Assembly: GCA_033063855.1 (NCBI GenBank)
Contig: CP093831.1
Span: forward strand, 22,010,001 to 22,074,000
Direction: 5' to 3'
Origin: Smittia aterrima
Lineage: Eukaryota; Arthropoda; Insecta; Diptera; Chironomidae
DNA: 64,000 bases
This document shows, piece by piece, positions 1 to 15,056 of this stretch. Within the stretch, counting starts at the first letter, position 1; each line of letters starts with the position of its first letter. A model generated the notes under the pieces. That model saw nothing but the letters and a program-made list of their open reading frames with translations, did no database searches and had not been told where the DNA came from. The position numbers and the translations under genes were made by a program.

Positions 1-3000
1 TTGTTCTGTGTCGTTGAATGTAAACCCTTTTCCCGTCAGACGCTCGTTGAGGTTTCACTAAATTTCTAATCGAATTTGCCGGTGAGTCTCTCGTCTGAAT
101 AATAAAATCTTCATTATCGTTAAAAGACGAATTGAATCGCTCGATAGATGAAAAGATTATTTTAAGCTTTTGCCACAATAAACGGGAACAGAAATAAGTG
201 AAAATTTAATGTCAAGGCTAGAAAGGCTTGAAAAGAAGAGACAACGGAGAGAGACGATTGAATAATGCGAGAGAGTTCTCCATGAATTCTTAAAATATTT
301 TTCACTCAATTCGCTTTCAGCCGTCGATAATCATTGAATTGGAAATCTTCTTGAGAAAAGAATTATTCTTGCGAATGGGAAAATAATCAGAATTCTTCGA
401 CGATGGGAAAAGGTCGTATTTCATTTTAAAAGTTGATGAAGACGTTTTTTTTTCGTAGGAATTTCCTTTTTTTCCATCGACTGGGTGCTGTTGATAGCGA
501 AGCATTATGATTCCCTCGTTTCGTCTTTAGCGATACATAAAATTGTTATGAATAATAAATTCCAGCTCCATCTTCACCTAAATCCTTCGAACGCTCCAAA
601 TTAAACCTCAACTTGGCCTCGTCTTCGAGAAACGTCAAGAAGAGTAAGACATCGTGAAGAAGAAGAAGAGAAAAAATCGCATTTTCGAACATTTTCTTAC
701 TCTCATCTCTTAATGATGTTGTTTATGTTTATTTTCTTGTAACGAAATTGAAAATCGAGGCATAAAGAAAAGAAGCAAACGAAAGCTTACGAAAGCAAGC
801 CGAACAAAAATATTTTGCTGCATAACGAAAAAAAAATGAGAGAGAAGGAGGATTTCAGTTGGGAAAAGGAAAAACTACACGTGCGTTAAATAAAACAAAC
901 GAATATTTAATGAAGACATCGCTCGATGCAATTAAGTTCCTTCTGTTGAAAAGTTTATTGATCTGCATTCAGGAAATTAAATTTAAATTCATTTACCCCA
1001 TCCAACCGTCGATTCGTTAATAATCATAATTGATTTGATTATGCATTCACCACCTGCAGACATTTCTCATTCTCTACGTTAGCAAAGGGCAAACATTACG
1101 CGTCATTAATTGAATTGATGAATAATTATGCAATTGCAAAAGTTTCGCCCTCCATTCCATTTCAATTTGAAATATTCCCGTCACGTCGTCATAAGTGCTT
1201 TTCGCGCTTTGGCACCGAATGTTTGAGAGCATAAAGCATCGGATAATTTATGATGCGAAACGAGGAGCGATAAATATTGAAGTTCAGCCAACGCGCCTTG
1301 TAAACACACATCATCATCATGTTTATGACATTTGGCATGGAGTGAAGACAGATTTCAGCATCGTGTTGAAGATAATCAACCCGCAATTCATTCATAGATT
1401 TTCTCATTCAATCTTCATTCAATTCTCTCTGCTCCACATTTTTCAAGAATCTTTCGATTCTCACACCAAAGTGACGCAGTAAAGCTTCTGAGATTTGCTT
1501 CGTGAACCAAATTAAGTTGCTTCTTGAAAGGCTCTGAAAAGAGAACGAAGAGAAAAGAGATAAATCAATTCGTGAACGAACTTACTTCAAGGGCTTTTCA
1601 TACAATGAACTGTCTGTGCATCAACTTGATCATTCTCCATCTTTTCACTCGAACGGACAATTCATTTCTTCACATGAAAAAGCCTCAAAAAGGTTTTCTT
1701 TGAAGCAAATTCTGTAAGCCGGGGAAATGGCAAATAAACTTCTTCTTCAACCTAACTTCTCGGTCACTCTTCAAAGAATATTTGTTTTCGGAACTCATTA
1801 GTTCTCAATGACATTTTGACGTGAAGGCCGTGGAGTAAATATTTCATCAATGATCCGTCCTAATCGTAACGCAATTATGACTCAAAGAAAAGCTCTCGGG
1901 CCATGTTTTAATTCAGTTTAACTCTGCAAACAGTTGTTCATTTATTGATGGCCTCAGGAAGATGAACACTTGATACACGAGCGAACGAGTAGTGAGAAAC
2001 GTCCAACTAAACTAACATCATGTCGAATTGAAACTTGATTTTACAATTTTCAATGAACATTTAACATTAATTTTGCGGTTTCGATAACAATATTATTCAC
2101 ATTCTCGCTTACAAAGGTTACAAAAATTTAAATAGAGAAACATTTATAAACTCAAAACAAACACTCACCACAAGCCCTTTTAGAGGTTTAAACGTTTTAA
2201 ATATTATCGGTGCTTTTGATAAATTTTCGATAAATTAAATCCTTGAAATGTTGCAAACATCAAAGAGCTTTTCAAAAGTGTTGTAAACATTTTTTTTCCC
2301 ACGACACAAATTCAATTTTCCATGCTGCATTCATTATCCACTCGAAAGTTTTAAAATTTAAAAAGTTGATTGATGTCATTAACTCTTACTTCAATAGTTT
2401 ATTCATGTTTGAGTTTAATTTCACATGACAGAATGTCAATCCCATTACATTCGTTTAGTTTGTTCGCTCTTGCTTTACAAAGCTTCAAAGGAAATTTAAT
2501 ATAAAGCTCTACAAGCGAATTACAAGTTGGTACATCAACTTTGATGTAAAGTCTCGATTTAACGAGGGTGACCAGGTAAAAACAAGTTTTTTTTTAAAAA
2601 AAAAACAAGAAAAATTAAAAATAAATAAAAAAACTTTTTAATAAATGTAAATGTAAACTCCTCTCGTTAACAAAATAATTGCTCGCTAATTGTTTGTCGC
2701 TGGAATTTTGCCAGCGCTTTGCTTAACGATGCTTAACATCGCTTAATGGATCCAGCGCGTTCGGAGATTAATAATGTGAAGAGATCATTTGGTGATTTTT
2801 GTTATCTAGTGAAACAAAAAATAATTTTCCTCTCCACTCGAGTGGAGTGAGCATTTGTGACTACACGAGCTCAACAGATTTATTAAAATCATAATTTTTA
2901 ATACTCGTCGTTTAGCTTACTTGCGTTTGAGGGCTCATTATAATAATGACTGTGACTTAATACAAAGCTGGTCGTTGCTGCCATCGCCACGAACTTATTT

Positions 3001-6000
3001 AACAACATGCGAAATTTATTGCCAGCGTAATTCAAGATTTATTTATCACAGACATGCAAGAGCTTTTCCTCGTGAAGAAATATTGTCGAAGACTAAGTGG
3101 ACGGCAGTGGAAACGTGTGCGGCGAATAGAATTACCAGACTAATAAAGTTTCGTGGCTTCTGTGGTTGCTTTGCTAAAGGTGTTTGCATCAAATTATTGC
3201 CTCCGCAGTGTTGGTCAGTCATTGAGGGCTCGACAACTTCTCCACAGAAAATCCAAGCTTAGAATGCTTCGCTGCATATTTGATGAGGACCTTTGGCCGA
3301 AAGAAAAGTGCGCACCAAACAATTTCAACTAATAAAGAACTCAATAAAAACGAGCAGGATTAGATAACAAGAGCGATTAATCGCTGCGAGAAAATGTCTG
3401 TTCTCTCACCCTTCGCAACTGTAATGGATTAGAATTATCTCATTTCAACCCCATAACTGAGTCGCAAGTTTAGTCGAAGAGCAGTTATTCGGAACAATAA
3501 AGATAAAAGCAGTCGAGTCGAGAATTGCACAACAAGTTGGAAACAAGCAGCGTAAAGTTGTGTGGAGTGAGAAGGAGCGGACAAAAAATCTGCTGCAGTT
3601 GTCCAATGAAGGGAGAAGTAAAACTTCTCCAAGTCCTTTCAAGCACAACAGGAGAAATTAAATGAAAATTTCTTCACGCTAAATTGAACCGGAATTGAAG
3701 AGCTCCGCTGCTGTGTAGCGTCTTGCCGTAGGAAAACAAAAGGAAATTGAATTCAATTGAGGGAACCGACAACGAGCCCAGTAAGGAAACTGTTAACGAG
3801 AAAATAACTTTTCATTGAGACTTGGTTAGCGTCGTCTTCTTCTATTTCTTCTAGTTGGTTCTGTCATGATATGTACACAACGTTTCTCCATTTCAAAGGC
3901 AACATTTGTTGAACAAACTCGTTTACTGTGCACACAGAGCACAATCAAGTCAGCAGAAAACGTGGACACTGAGAAATTGTGGGTGGGATCGATACAATCG
4001 TAAAAAAGCTCTAGTTAAAGTGTTTGTTTGTTTGTTTAATCCATAAAAAGTTATTGAACCTCCACCGGTCCAAATTCCGCTGAGAGATAGATTGGGGAAG
4101 AGAACAGCGAAGAAAATTAATGGAATCGGAAGAATATTTACGATCGAAAGGCTTTCGTAATTCCGCTATCAATTTCAAATTAAAACATCTCTCCCTCGTA
4201 TCTCCTCCAACTCCCGTCGATAGCGAGGAAATTAATGTAACAAGGATTGCAGGGATAGCTCGGGACGTGGTCGAGGGCGAGTGAACGAGAAGAAGAAGTG
4301 AGAATGATAATAATGGTCGACACAGATTCAATTCCCTCTTGGTTTTCATTTTCATTAAAGCTTTGAAGCACAAACAAATTATTCTGTTGCCACATTTGTT
4401 TGCACTCGAGAACTGTTTCTGATGAAATATTTTTTCCTGCAACTTTTCTATTTGTGTTTTATCGTTGTGGCTCCAATTCATTACAATTAACTTGGTATTG
4501 TTATGTTCTAGCTTTGTTTTCATATTTAGTTCGAGGAATGAACTGGATTCCATAAAATTATTTAACAAATGATTAATTCGTAACCGCTTTTATCGAGCTC
4601 TTACAACATTCATTATTAATCGCGCGTTTAGCATGGGAATTGTTGGTCGAAACGGAAAACCTTTCGATGGTTCTCGTTTGAGTTAATTAGACTCACTTTC
4701 AGAAAGTTCTTTTAATGATTTTCCACTTCAGAAGTTTTGGAGTATTTGCAATTAATTTTGATTTTCCGAAAAACTTTCGAGTGTTTGATTAAACAAAGAA
4801 TTTTCCTAGAAACAAGGATAGCTCTTCATCATCAAATTATTACTAGAACTTTAAGCTTTCATTCCACTGCGTCAAAGAAGCTTTAAGTGTGAGGTCAAGT
4901 TGTAAGCATTGAATTATCCTAAAACAAAAAGCAAGAGATACTGAAATTTTCTTTCGGACAAATTTGTTGGAAGGATTTTTATCCGTAACAATTTTCTTTT
5001 GAAATGAATTTCAAGATAATGTTTAAGATATTTCTGAGAAAAACCCGTTTTTCAACTTCAATGGAAGCTCCTACGCGTTAAAATCCCTAAAAGCTTGGTC
5101 GTGCCGCAGCAAAATTTTACAGAAACATTTTTTCTTTTCAGGGCTTACTTTGAAATCCGTTGAAAATGTTGCGCCATATTTTTTCTTTTCATTAATTTAT
5201 TCATCTGTTTTGTTCTTTGCTTCGGACCAAAGGAAGGAGAGAGAAAGGAAAATGGCTTTTCAGCTTATTACCACATTTTGCCGGATTCTTTTATGAATTA
5301 ATTTAACGGAATTATGCTTTTAATTGAGTTATCTGGAAAATTTAGAAAGTTTCTCGTTTCCACAGCATAAATTTCCTTTAGCAATCACTAAATTAGATTA
5401 AGTGATTTAAGCCAGCTTCTAGGAGCTTTGATCTTCTCCTCCCCACAATCTCCCCAACTCAAGTTATCAAATTTAATTATTGAGCGAGAAAGTTTCGCAT
5501 TGCTCAGGGAAATCATGCATTCTGTGCATTTAATGTTTGCAATTTCACTCGACGAAACAGTTTATTCTCGTAATTGAAAAACTTTTCTGCTTAGGTTTTA
5601 TTTCAAAAAAAAAATCAAGAATGTTTTGCTTTTAATTCATTTTTGAAAAAGTTCTCAAAGAGTCGCTGATTGAAACGTTTCTCTATAGAAAGAAACTTTG
5701 TTTTGTGATTCCACTAGAGACGAAGTCTTTAAGGAAAATCAAAGTAAAGTACTTCAAACGAAGCATTAAGCGAATCGAAAAAGTTAAATTAATTCTCATT
5801 GAGGCTCGAAATAACCGCTTGAAAGAGAAAGTTTACATTTCAATTAACCTTTCTCTGTGTATTTGGAAAGCGAGAATGGCTGATTTGATTCGAAACCTTT
5901 TTGTCTCAATTGTCTCTTCTTAGTTACTAAACAATCGGGAAACGGTCGTTTAAAAAGTTTTTCCCTCGGTGAATCTAAATTAAAATCAAATTAAACAACG

Positions 6001-9000
6001 AGAGACTCGACAGCTATTTGAAATTTGATCGTGACACTCAGATTATCGTCAATCGTGGAAATCTTTCTTGCTTGAAACCTTTAACCTCTTTCTGATCACG
6101 GCATTTCTATTCTGTCCCTTCCTCTCCCCCTCTCTACAAAGATCCTATGAATTTAAAATGAACGATGATTTTTATTGATGGGACAAATTGACAATTTCTT
6201 CGATGATGAATTATAGGAATTGTCTGCTATCCTTAACAAATGTAGTGGAAAGAAGGAAGCGTCGGAGGGTAACGGAACGTTTAAGAAATGATTTGTTTTG
6301 TTCACTAACTTCTTCTGATTCGACGATTCACCGACCTAAGCGGAAAGGTTCCAAACACACAAACGTGATAACTTAACATAGAGAACTGGGAATATTGGAA
6401 TCCCTCCCCTCTCCTCATTCATTCAACATCCTTCAAAATGCTTTTCTCGGGAGTAATGGAAATTTCAAACATGCCTGAATGTTTAATTTAGTTGTCATGC
6501 TAACTTAAATTGCTCGGCAAAATTCAAAACTCCCGAGAGTTCTTCATAACGTCTATCGATCATCGAAGAGAAGAATGAAGAAAAAGGAAAGTTGCAAACA
6601 ACGTTTGAATCCTACATCAGTTTATGAGGCGTTTTTTCCCATGAGCTGTGAGGGTCTAGTTGGACATTGCGTTAAACTTTTATTAATTCGTTTCCATCAA
6701 ATCGTGTAAGCTGACGAGACCGTTCATAACTTTAGTACAATCCCCTTCTCCCCTTCTCGCACTCTTACGTTAATAATTTATTCAGAAAATCCATTTTTCT
6801 ATACGGTGACTACGATGAGACCGATGAAACCGACGGAACATAAAAATTTACAACTGAATCGTCACCAGAGCGCATTGCAATGGAGAAACTTTCCCTGGTT
6901 GAATTATTTTCTTTATTCAAATTGAGTTTTCCAACACCATAAGCATATTCGTTTCTGGACGAAAGAACATCATCGATTGTGATTTTCTTTATGCAGATTT
7001 CTTAAGTAAACAGAATAGAATCGTTGAAGCAAAAGGGGAGGAAAAAGATTCCCGTTTCATTATGTTCACTTAACATCGCTAGATGCCTTAAATTCATTTG
7101 AAGCGAAGTGCTCTGGGGAAAAAGAGGTTTCTTAAAGCAATCTACTCGCTTCTTTGTCGATTACTTTCAATGAAACTTGAAATTATAAGAAATGACTTGA
7201 TCTGAAAGTTGCTTTTTGTCTGTCAGTAACGAAAGCTCAAAAGCTTATCACGGGGAAGTTCAAAACAAGCAAGAGAAGTAAAAAATGATTTCTCAAAAGT
7301 GGCGGCCAACTCGCCCAAGTAAAACTAGTTATTTCTATATAAATGTAAATTCTAAAGTTGAGAAATTGCGGTGTAAAACTGTCTGGCAGGTGGAAAAACC
7401 TCGTTGATGAGTTACAAGCTCCAATAACGAAACGATAAAAGAGAACTCATTGGTGAAACGACAAGGCTGCAATGAGAGCATGCTTTGAGCTTCATTTAAA
7501 ATTTGATTTGAAGGAGCGCGCGTGTGAAAATCACGCGGAACGAAAATTTTTAATTAAAAATTTTCAACTCCCTCGAGAGAGAATCCGATAATTTTCTTTG
7601 CTCGAGAACACTAAGCTGTTCTTTTTTTGACTGGGCAAGCAATAAAATCCACCGAACCGCAAGTGGAAACCGCGATCAAGAGCAGAATTCGTCGGCGGGT
7701 TCTTTATCGCGTTCCATTGAAATTCATGTCTTCGTTCAAACAGATAGCGTGGTGGAAATAACTGCCTACATGATTCCATTTGATCCCTATGAAGCTCCAC
7801 GACCCGGCCCGTGATTACGGTGAAAGAAGCCATGGCGCAACGTGATGGAAATACGAATAAACCAAAAACGAGAAGCGAGCAAGAGAAAAGGAAAAATTGA
7901 CGACAAAATTGCACGTCAAAAGTCATAAATCGTCGTATGCGAAATATTCCTCCGCACCCCGTTCGATGAAAAATATTATTTTAAGCGGAAGGTCTCATTT
8001 TACGATGTCCTCCAGAAAAAAGTTCGTTGATACCATTGAACTAACGCGAACAAACAATAAAAAAGTATTGAATCTCATAAAAAATTTCCGCGGAACAAAA
8101 ACTGGTGTGAAAATGAAATTTATGAAAATGCGAGTGCGATCGTAAAATCGACCTGGGATCAGCAAAAAAATTAAAATCTATTGGCTGTTGAATGTTTATC
8201 GTGAACATGGCGACAAATATATTTATGACAATTTCGTTATGAAAATATTTTGCATTTCGCGGATGTCGCTCCCATGAGGGTCGTGATGAAAACTAAAATT
8301 GCAGTTCATGCTCCGCCGTTAGCCTTGAATTCTAATTTGAATCATTCTCTCGCCAGCTGTTGTACCCGCTTATCCCAGAAGCCATCAATTATCTCGTTCT
8401 GACGCTAAAAGACGGAGATAAATAAAACTATGAATTCCCATTTTAATATCACTCAGCCATTTATGATACATTGCTTAATTAAAAGCTTGTTCAAGTTCAC
8501 GATAAAACGAGATAAAACTTTTGTTATGATTCATGGTCAAAATAATTTATCATCCCCTACCACGCCCAACATCTGAAAAATACATTTGCAAAGGTCTTGC
8601 CATCTTCGCAATCCCGCATACTTCTTGGAACTGTTTTTTGCTCGATGACGAGCGGAAAGAAACAACAACAAAAAAAGCAGAATTCGATCATTTGATTCTT
8701 ATGGAAATTTATGGGGCTTATTATCATATTCTTCTTCACCGAGAGAGGGGAGAAGGCACGGAAACCACTCGGCAAACAAGAAACGAATGAAACAATAATT
8801 TTCGATCATAAATTTGAGCTTGCTTTGTCATAAATTCATTTCAAATTCCTTCCGAGAGAATTTTACAAAACTCCACAATTTGTTGAGTTCAATTAAATGT
8901 GTAAACTGATTTTGAATTTAAAATAACGACACGTTCGACTTATAAACTTTCAAGGGTGGCGTTTAAAACTTTTCCCTCAGCTAAGAGATGCGTTGCAATT

Positions 9001-12000
9001 TGGAAACAACTTAAACTCAATAACGTGCTTGTGGTTTCATGTTGTTGTATTAACAGGTCGAGGTTTTCTAAAGTTTCTTGAAGCAAATGTTTCATCACCG
9101 CAAAGTTTCCTCTTTAATGCCTTCCAAAGCTTCAAAATTGAAACAGTGCAAACGGTGCTTGAATTGCGAAAAGCAATTTACACAAATTTAGCTCTTCTTC
9201 ATATTCTGCCGCAAATGTCAATATTAAGAAGCCTCACATGAAGCATGTTTGCAAGTCGACGGCAAAAGGAAAAGAAACCGAAACCAAATTGCTTTGTGGA
9301 GAGAAGTTTATTGTCTTCCTTTTTAAGGTAAAATGTGTACACACGGCAGTCGCTTTTTATTTGAGGATTTCGAGGCGAACAGACGAAGCCTATTTATTCT
9401 TTACACTTGCGAACATCCATGCTTAGAGACATTCGCTTGGCGTTAGCGACGAGCTTAGATTTATTGCTTCGAGACTCACGCCACTTGCTTTATTTTACGC
9501 AGAGCTTTTTGTATCATGTGCAGATTACATCTCTAAAAAAAACTCCCTCTCAAAAAAATAACCCTTCTCCGGAATCCCTACGGAAGCTGATGTTCTTCCA
9601 AATTGATCCAACAAGAGGAAAATTTGGAAATTCAATCCCAGTTACATAAATGGAATTTCAAGGGGAGAGCGAGTGTGTCAATCAATCTTTGCATGACATT
9701 ATTGATGTGAGAAGGAAGTTTTTGTTTTATGATTTAAATATTTCACAACAGTTGAGTGCCCCTCATCGTCGGAATGTGAATTTCTCCATGACATCGCAAT
9801 GACGAAATATTTTCAAAGCAAGTGACTGAAATGTCAGTGCCGATGCTCTCTGTTGGAAACAAGTAAAGTGGCGAGTAGCAATCAGACAGCAGCAATGTTT
9901 CTATATGACTCGACTATCCACAGCTTGAAAGTCAGTTGGTGGGCGACACTTTTTGGGAATGGGATTTCTCTTCTTCTCGCATTGCTCTGCGAAGCCGATA
10001 TGAAGAATGTTAGTGGAGTTCGTGGAAAAATGTGAAATGCTTTGCCGTTCAAGTTACTTCTGGTTTTGTGTAGCGCGCTGAGGAATTTTCACACAAGAGT
10101 TTTAATGAAAAACAATGGAAAGGAAGATAAGAATTTTCGCCCGGCGCAATTAATGGCGACTTTAACGATTTCATAATTTTTCATTAAACACTCTTAACGA
10201 GGTTAGATAAATGCGCTCCATAACATTTGCAACGGATGTTTGGCGAGCTTCGGGATGGTAAAAATGCATTTAATGCGATTCTTTACTGCCGTTGTCGGGC
10301 GAAGACGTTTCTCGCGCTGTAACGAGCGAAATGTTTGAAAATTTCATTTTAACTAAAATGTGCTACTGCCTGAGAGTGAGAGAGAGAAAGCGGAAACTTT
10401 CCTTCCACGTACATTGCAAACGAACGAACTGGCGTGCATGTAAAATATGTTATAATTAAATGAGCGCAAAACGGCAGCTTTTGTTGTAGTCGAGCACCGA
10501 AAGCTACGAAAGCGAAGTTTGTAATTAAAAGATGTTGGTCAGGGTTAAACTAAAAGTTTGGAAATTGAGGATGCCGGAAGCAGAGAAAACTTTCGAGTTG
10601 ATCTCTTGCTTCAATTAAAATGAAAATTTCAATCTCTCGAATAAAATCTCATTTGAGAGTCGCCAATAAATGAAACCAAATAATTCTCTTTATTCTGATC
10701 AGCATTAACGAGCTGTTTCCTTTCTATCCATTTGAAAATCTGAATAATTAAATTTCAACTTTGTAACTCTCGCTTTGTACTTCCTCATTCCAAAAAATTC
10801 GTCCGAATTCACTGGGATCGAGAGAAGCATAAACTGCAACGGAGAACAAAAAAAAAGTATTTACATTCAACATTTACCAACTGATGCCGCTCATCCAAAC
10901 TGAAACATTTATTGTGCATCGCTTCTACATGTTCTTCTTGCAATTTGGCAACGAAACGAGAAATAAAGCTCAGTGGAAATGATTGAACATTGGAGTTGCG
11001 AGAGTGATGTCTTCATTAAACATGAAATATCGTCCAGTGTAAACGTTTAGTGTAAATTTGTGTGTCACTTGCTGTCTCCCTTGAGCTTTTCGTTTCTTGT
11101 CGTTGTCGGAGCATTAAATTCACTTTTGAACATGCAGACAAAAACTTTTGGTAATTAATAATTCAAAGAGACTGAGAATTATTCCTCAGCTGCGCAATCC
11201 ACGACTCGCGTTAAGAAATTAAACAAGCATTAAGTTTTAATCAGAGCATCGTTTAAATTAATATAATTAATCATGTATAATTAAGTTTTTAAAGTCTCAT
11301 ACATCATTCGCCTTAAGCCCTGAACGTTTTCTAAATGAATCTTGAGAGAGAAGCTGGGATTGTTTTCCACATTAAGCTCATAAACGTCTTCGATGTAATT
11401 CGCTTCTCTTCTTCATCATCATAACGTTGCCACCACAATCCAAAATTTCTCCATCAAAAGAGAAAGATTTGTGTTTTTTTGTGCTTCCATAAGAGTGAGT
11501 GGGAAAAGCTGTTTAATCTGTGTTGTTGAAGGAAGAGGAAGAAGAAACTGAAAGCTTCGTACACATGTTGAATGCTCCGTATCACGAAACATTTTAGGGG
11601 ATTTTCATGAGAAGAGAAGAGAGACTTGAAATATTTTCTTTTTGAATATTTTTTAATGAAAAAGTAGTTAACGTAGAAAAGTCCCTTTCAAATTTTATTC
11701 TCGAGCTGTTGCCACTCTTATTGTTTTAGAGGCTAAGGAAATGAGGGTAAATGGTGTAGATCCTGGTAGAATTACAACTAAAGTGAGCTTGGGAGCAGTT
11801 CCTGTCGCCTTGTCTTGTTGAGCTGTTTCTACTAGAAACTTTCTAATCGAAAGCGGAAGTGGAAAGAAGAAGAAAAAAATCAAATTTTCATCTTGCACCC
11901 GAAAAGTTATTTTTTGTTTTGTTTGTTCGAGAAGTATCGAAGCTTCCTGGAAAATATTTTCCTTGAAAACTCTCTTTAAAATTGCTCTCGAAACCGACAA

Positions 12001-14850
12001 AACATGAGAACAATAAAGTTTTACGAGACTGAGAACCACACAACTCTTTCTGTGCGGTCGAGATTGTTCCATTGGAAAATTTCACATCATTAAATAATAA
12101 TCGATCCATGTTGCTGTAAATAATTCAACGAAGAGAACGAGGATTAAGAACCCTTTATTGGTTAATTCATAATCACAGTAAAAAGCCTTCGTGTCGTGAC
12201 TAATATCTTTGACGCAAAAGGTTTTTTGAAAGTTTACCAAAGCTTTAAAAGGATTCCTTGAGCTGATGAAGCGAGCTCTAAACTTAGAGGACGTGGGCGG
12301 AGGATTTGACAAGCCATTTTTCATTATTAACCGATGCTAATGTATTCGGAAACTTGACTGACAAAGGCAGAGAAATAAGCTTCCCGAAGAAAATCGAAAA
12401 GGGATGAAATGATTGAGGAGAAACCGTAGAACGATTTGTTAAAATTTAACGGATTGCAAATAAATGGCGACGGAAGAAAAAGTGGCTGGCAACGTAAGCT
12501 GTAAAACTCCCATATATCATTTGCCAGCTTGTCACTCCACAAGCTCTTCAACCTCAATGAAAAATGAGTAAAGCTTTTGTAAGCGAGAGAGAGAAGAGAA
12601 TTCAATGAATGATTTAAATGTACAAACGTTGTGAGTTGTCAGGTTCGTGAACTTCGTCAACATGTCCCCTCTGAAACAAACGACTTCCCTTCGCTTCGAC
12701 AAAGACACAGCTGGTTCCTTTCTGGACGACAGGGATCCTTTAATTTTTCATCTTAATTGCTCGATCAATAAGAGTTAATTGACTCGATAATTGATTCCGC
12801 CCGACTTGGTCTCTCTCAAAGAACCAAACCATTTTAAATAGAGATTTATTGATTTCCCCAAAATTTCTATAGGCTTTTGTCTCGAAGCAAACCTTAACAG
12901 ACTGAGAATTAATCTCACTTTGATTGAGTTATAAGGTTGGAAGCAGGTAGAAAAGCAATTTGGTGACGACCTCCTCTTCTCCTACACCCTTTTCCTCTTA
13001 TCCGATGATCCGTATATAAATATCAGATATCGGATGAGGAAACTCGGAAACTCAATCAAGTTTGCCGCTTATTGGTTTCACATAAATATCACAAATCCCG
13101 TCCCTTCACTTGGTTCTGATGTGTCAATAATAGAGGAAGAGCTTCGCTAATAAAGTTTATGAGTTTATCAATTATGCAAGTTTACTAACTCATCAATATA
13201 TTGACATTCGCGTTATTAAACGTTGGGGCTTATTTCTAAGAGACAATGAACTTGCTTCATTCGACGAGTGGAAACTAAAATTGGGTTTTCCCGAGAATAC
13301 ATTTTGAACCCCATGCAGGAAAACAATGAGATGGATCCATGCATCATGGGACTCCTGTTACAATATTCTCTTAACTCTCTGCTCTAACTTTATTATCGTT
13401 CATAGTTGATAGCACGAGATTGAGTTCCCTGCAGCAAAACCGCATAAATTTCTGGTCGAGATTAATTAATTTTCGTACAGAGTTCCTGCTCTCTCTTTCT
13501 CGCCTCTAATACACAATGCACAGATTGAATGTTGATGAAACTTTTTCATGTTTGTCGTGTGTAAATTGGTAATAAAGTAACCTTATGCAAACATGAAGTT
13601 GGGTTTATTGGAACGCCCTGGCCCTGGCCTTAGTTGTGTTGTGCCGATAAAATGAAATCTGTACTTTTCGAGAGGGAGAGGATGTCACTATGGATAAATG
13701 GTTAAACACATAAATTAATAGCAAAAATATTTATTTCGATTTCCATTGAGCTGGCTACAAATTTCGGAAATTTATAACGAATCCGAATGTGATAAGAGTC
13801 GAGCATTAAAAGGGACTCAGCGGAAGGATCAGCGAATGTTCCGAGCATTTTTTTTAATGCAATGCGACCAATTGTTAAAATGTACTCAAAAAGGATTCAA
13901 AAAGTTTTTGATATGAAATCTGAGGAAGTTTTTTTTTCATAAATTTGCGAAGGCAGAAAAATGCTCTCAAGATTATTTTAATGGCTTGCGATTCGCAAGT
14001 TGCGAAAGTTTATAATTTTCATTATGATATCAACTCGTTTCCAAGTTTGAAGAGTTCTAACTTTAAGAACTTCAAGCTAAACTAAACATAGAAAACTACT
14101 CGAAGTTTCAATTAAAACTTGCAGCTCAAGCGATAAGTAAACATCCGAAGCAGAATCAAGATTACATAAGTTGCACATCGTTTCCAAAATTCGTATCGAC
14201 GCGACGCTCAATGTAAATAAAATTAGCAACTTTTTAATTACACGACGACTCGATTATTTTACCTTCAATTTTCTGCTCAAGACAAACAGCAATTTGAGTT
14301 TGTTGTTAAACAAGCAAGGAAACGAGAAAAGAAGAAGAATGATTGTTAATTTGCATAATTTAAGCTGTCACGGCGGCGTTGCCCTTTGCCACGACGTTGC
14401 TGTGATTAAAATCTTTTGAAATTGCTGCAATGACTTAATTCAACTTTTCATTTTCTTCTTGCAGGCTCCTTGTGTCGGACGAGAACGCTGCCAGCCTTGA
14501 AAGCATTGAAGCAGAGCAAACCATCGAGAATTTTTCATTTCTCGGGTTGAGGGTTTCGTTTATCATTTGCAGCACGGGCCATTGAGCATTCGAGGATATT
14601 TTTCCTGCTGAATAATAAAAATAAACAGAAACGAAATATATAGAATGCAAACTTGAGCGTCCGTTTCTGCTCGGTTGGTCGGTCTGCGTGTGCTTCATCC
14701 ACAACTGAGGACTTATTCGATGATATGTGTTTTCATGGGGTCAAGCTATCATCATCAACATTATTCAGCACATAGAAAGAGTGCAATAAGCCGTTGTGAG
14801 GCGAGCGGAGAAGAACTGGAGCGAAGTCCCATCCAAATGATATTTCATAG
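1..14850. other. No supportable gene; intergenic or distal 5' region
   Basis: All six frames are broken by stops. The open frames present are short, overlap on opposite strands, and show no signal peptide, recognisable domain or splice-linked continuation. The stretch is AT-rich with scattered A and T runs. It could hold non-coding 5' exons or regulatory DNA of the Dpr-type gene that begins at 14,999, since such genes often have distant promoters, but I cannot identify one from sequence alone. Confidence 0.6.
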
Positions 14851-14855
14851 ATGAA

Positions 14856-15056
14856 ATGGCCAAATCGGGTCGAGTGGAAAATATTTTAAAACAAACTCCC
14901 ATCGCATACGATCCAATAACTTTAACGCAAGCAAGTAGCTACAATCGAGAAGTTTATGTGAACGATCATAAAGTGAGATTAGGACAAGCCATAAAACAAT
15001 GCACTGGACTATATCAAGCGGCACACTTTTGCATTTATTATTTTGTTCCCTCATAG
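14856..15056 (+). promoter_or_regulatory. Possible upstream ORF overlapping the dpr20-like start
   Basis: A 66-codon open frame starts 143 bases before the signal-peptide ATG at 14999, in a different frame, and ends 58 bases inside the coding region. Its product has no recognisable feature. If this stretch lies in the mature 5' UTR it would lower initiation at the main start. It may also lie upstream of the transcript or be chance. Confidence 0.2.

Noticed and set aside
39..90. Possible small exon between CCCGTCAG and GTGAGT at the left edge
   Set aside because: All three frames contain a stop, so it could only be a non-coding exon, and two short splice-like motifs are weak evidence.
2921..3262. 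Plus-strand open frame of 113 codons with several cysteines
   Set aside because: The frame starts with a non-ATG codon, the cysteines follow no known pattern, and no splice-linked exons are evident.
4011..4568. Minus-strand open frame of 185 codons
   Set aside because: The predicted protein is low-complexity with no signal, domain or spliced partner, and a second open frame overlaps it. It is long for chance, but nothing supports a gene.
7564..8145. Two overlapping open frames on opposite strands
   Set aside because: They overlap in antisense, neither has a domain, and composition matches the surrounding non-coding DNA.
14435..14704. Minus-strand open frame of 89 codons before the dpr20-like gene
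   Set aside because: No domain or signal peptide, and it ends in sequence that looks like ordinary flank.
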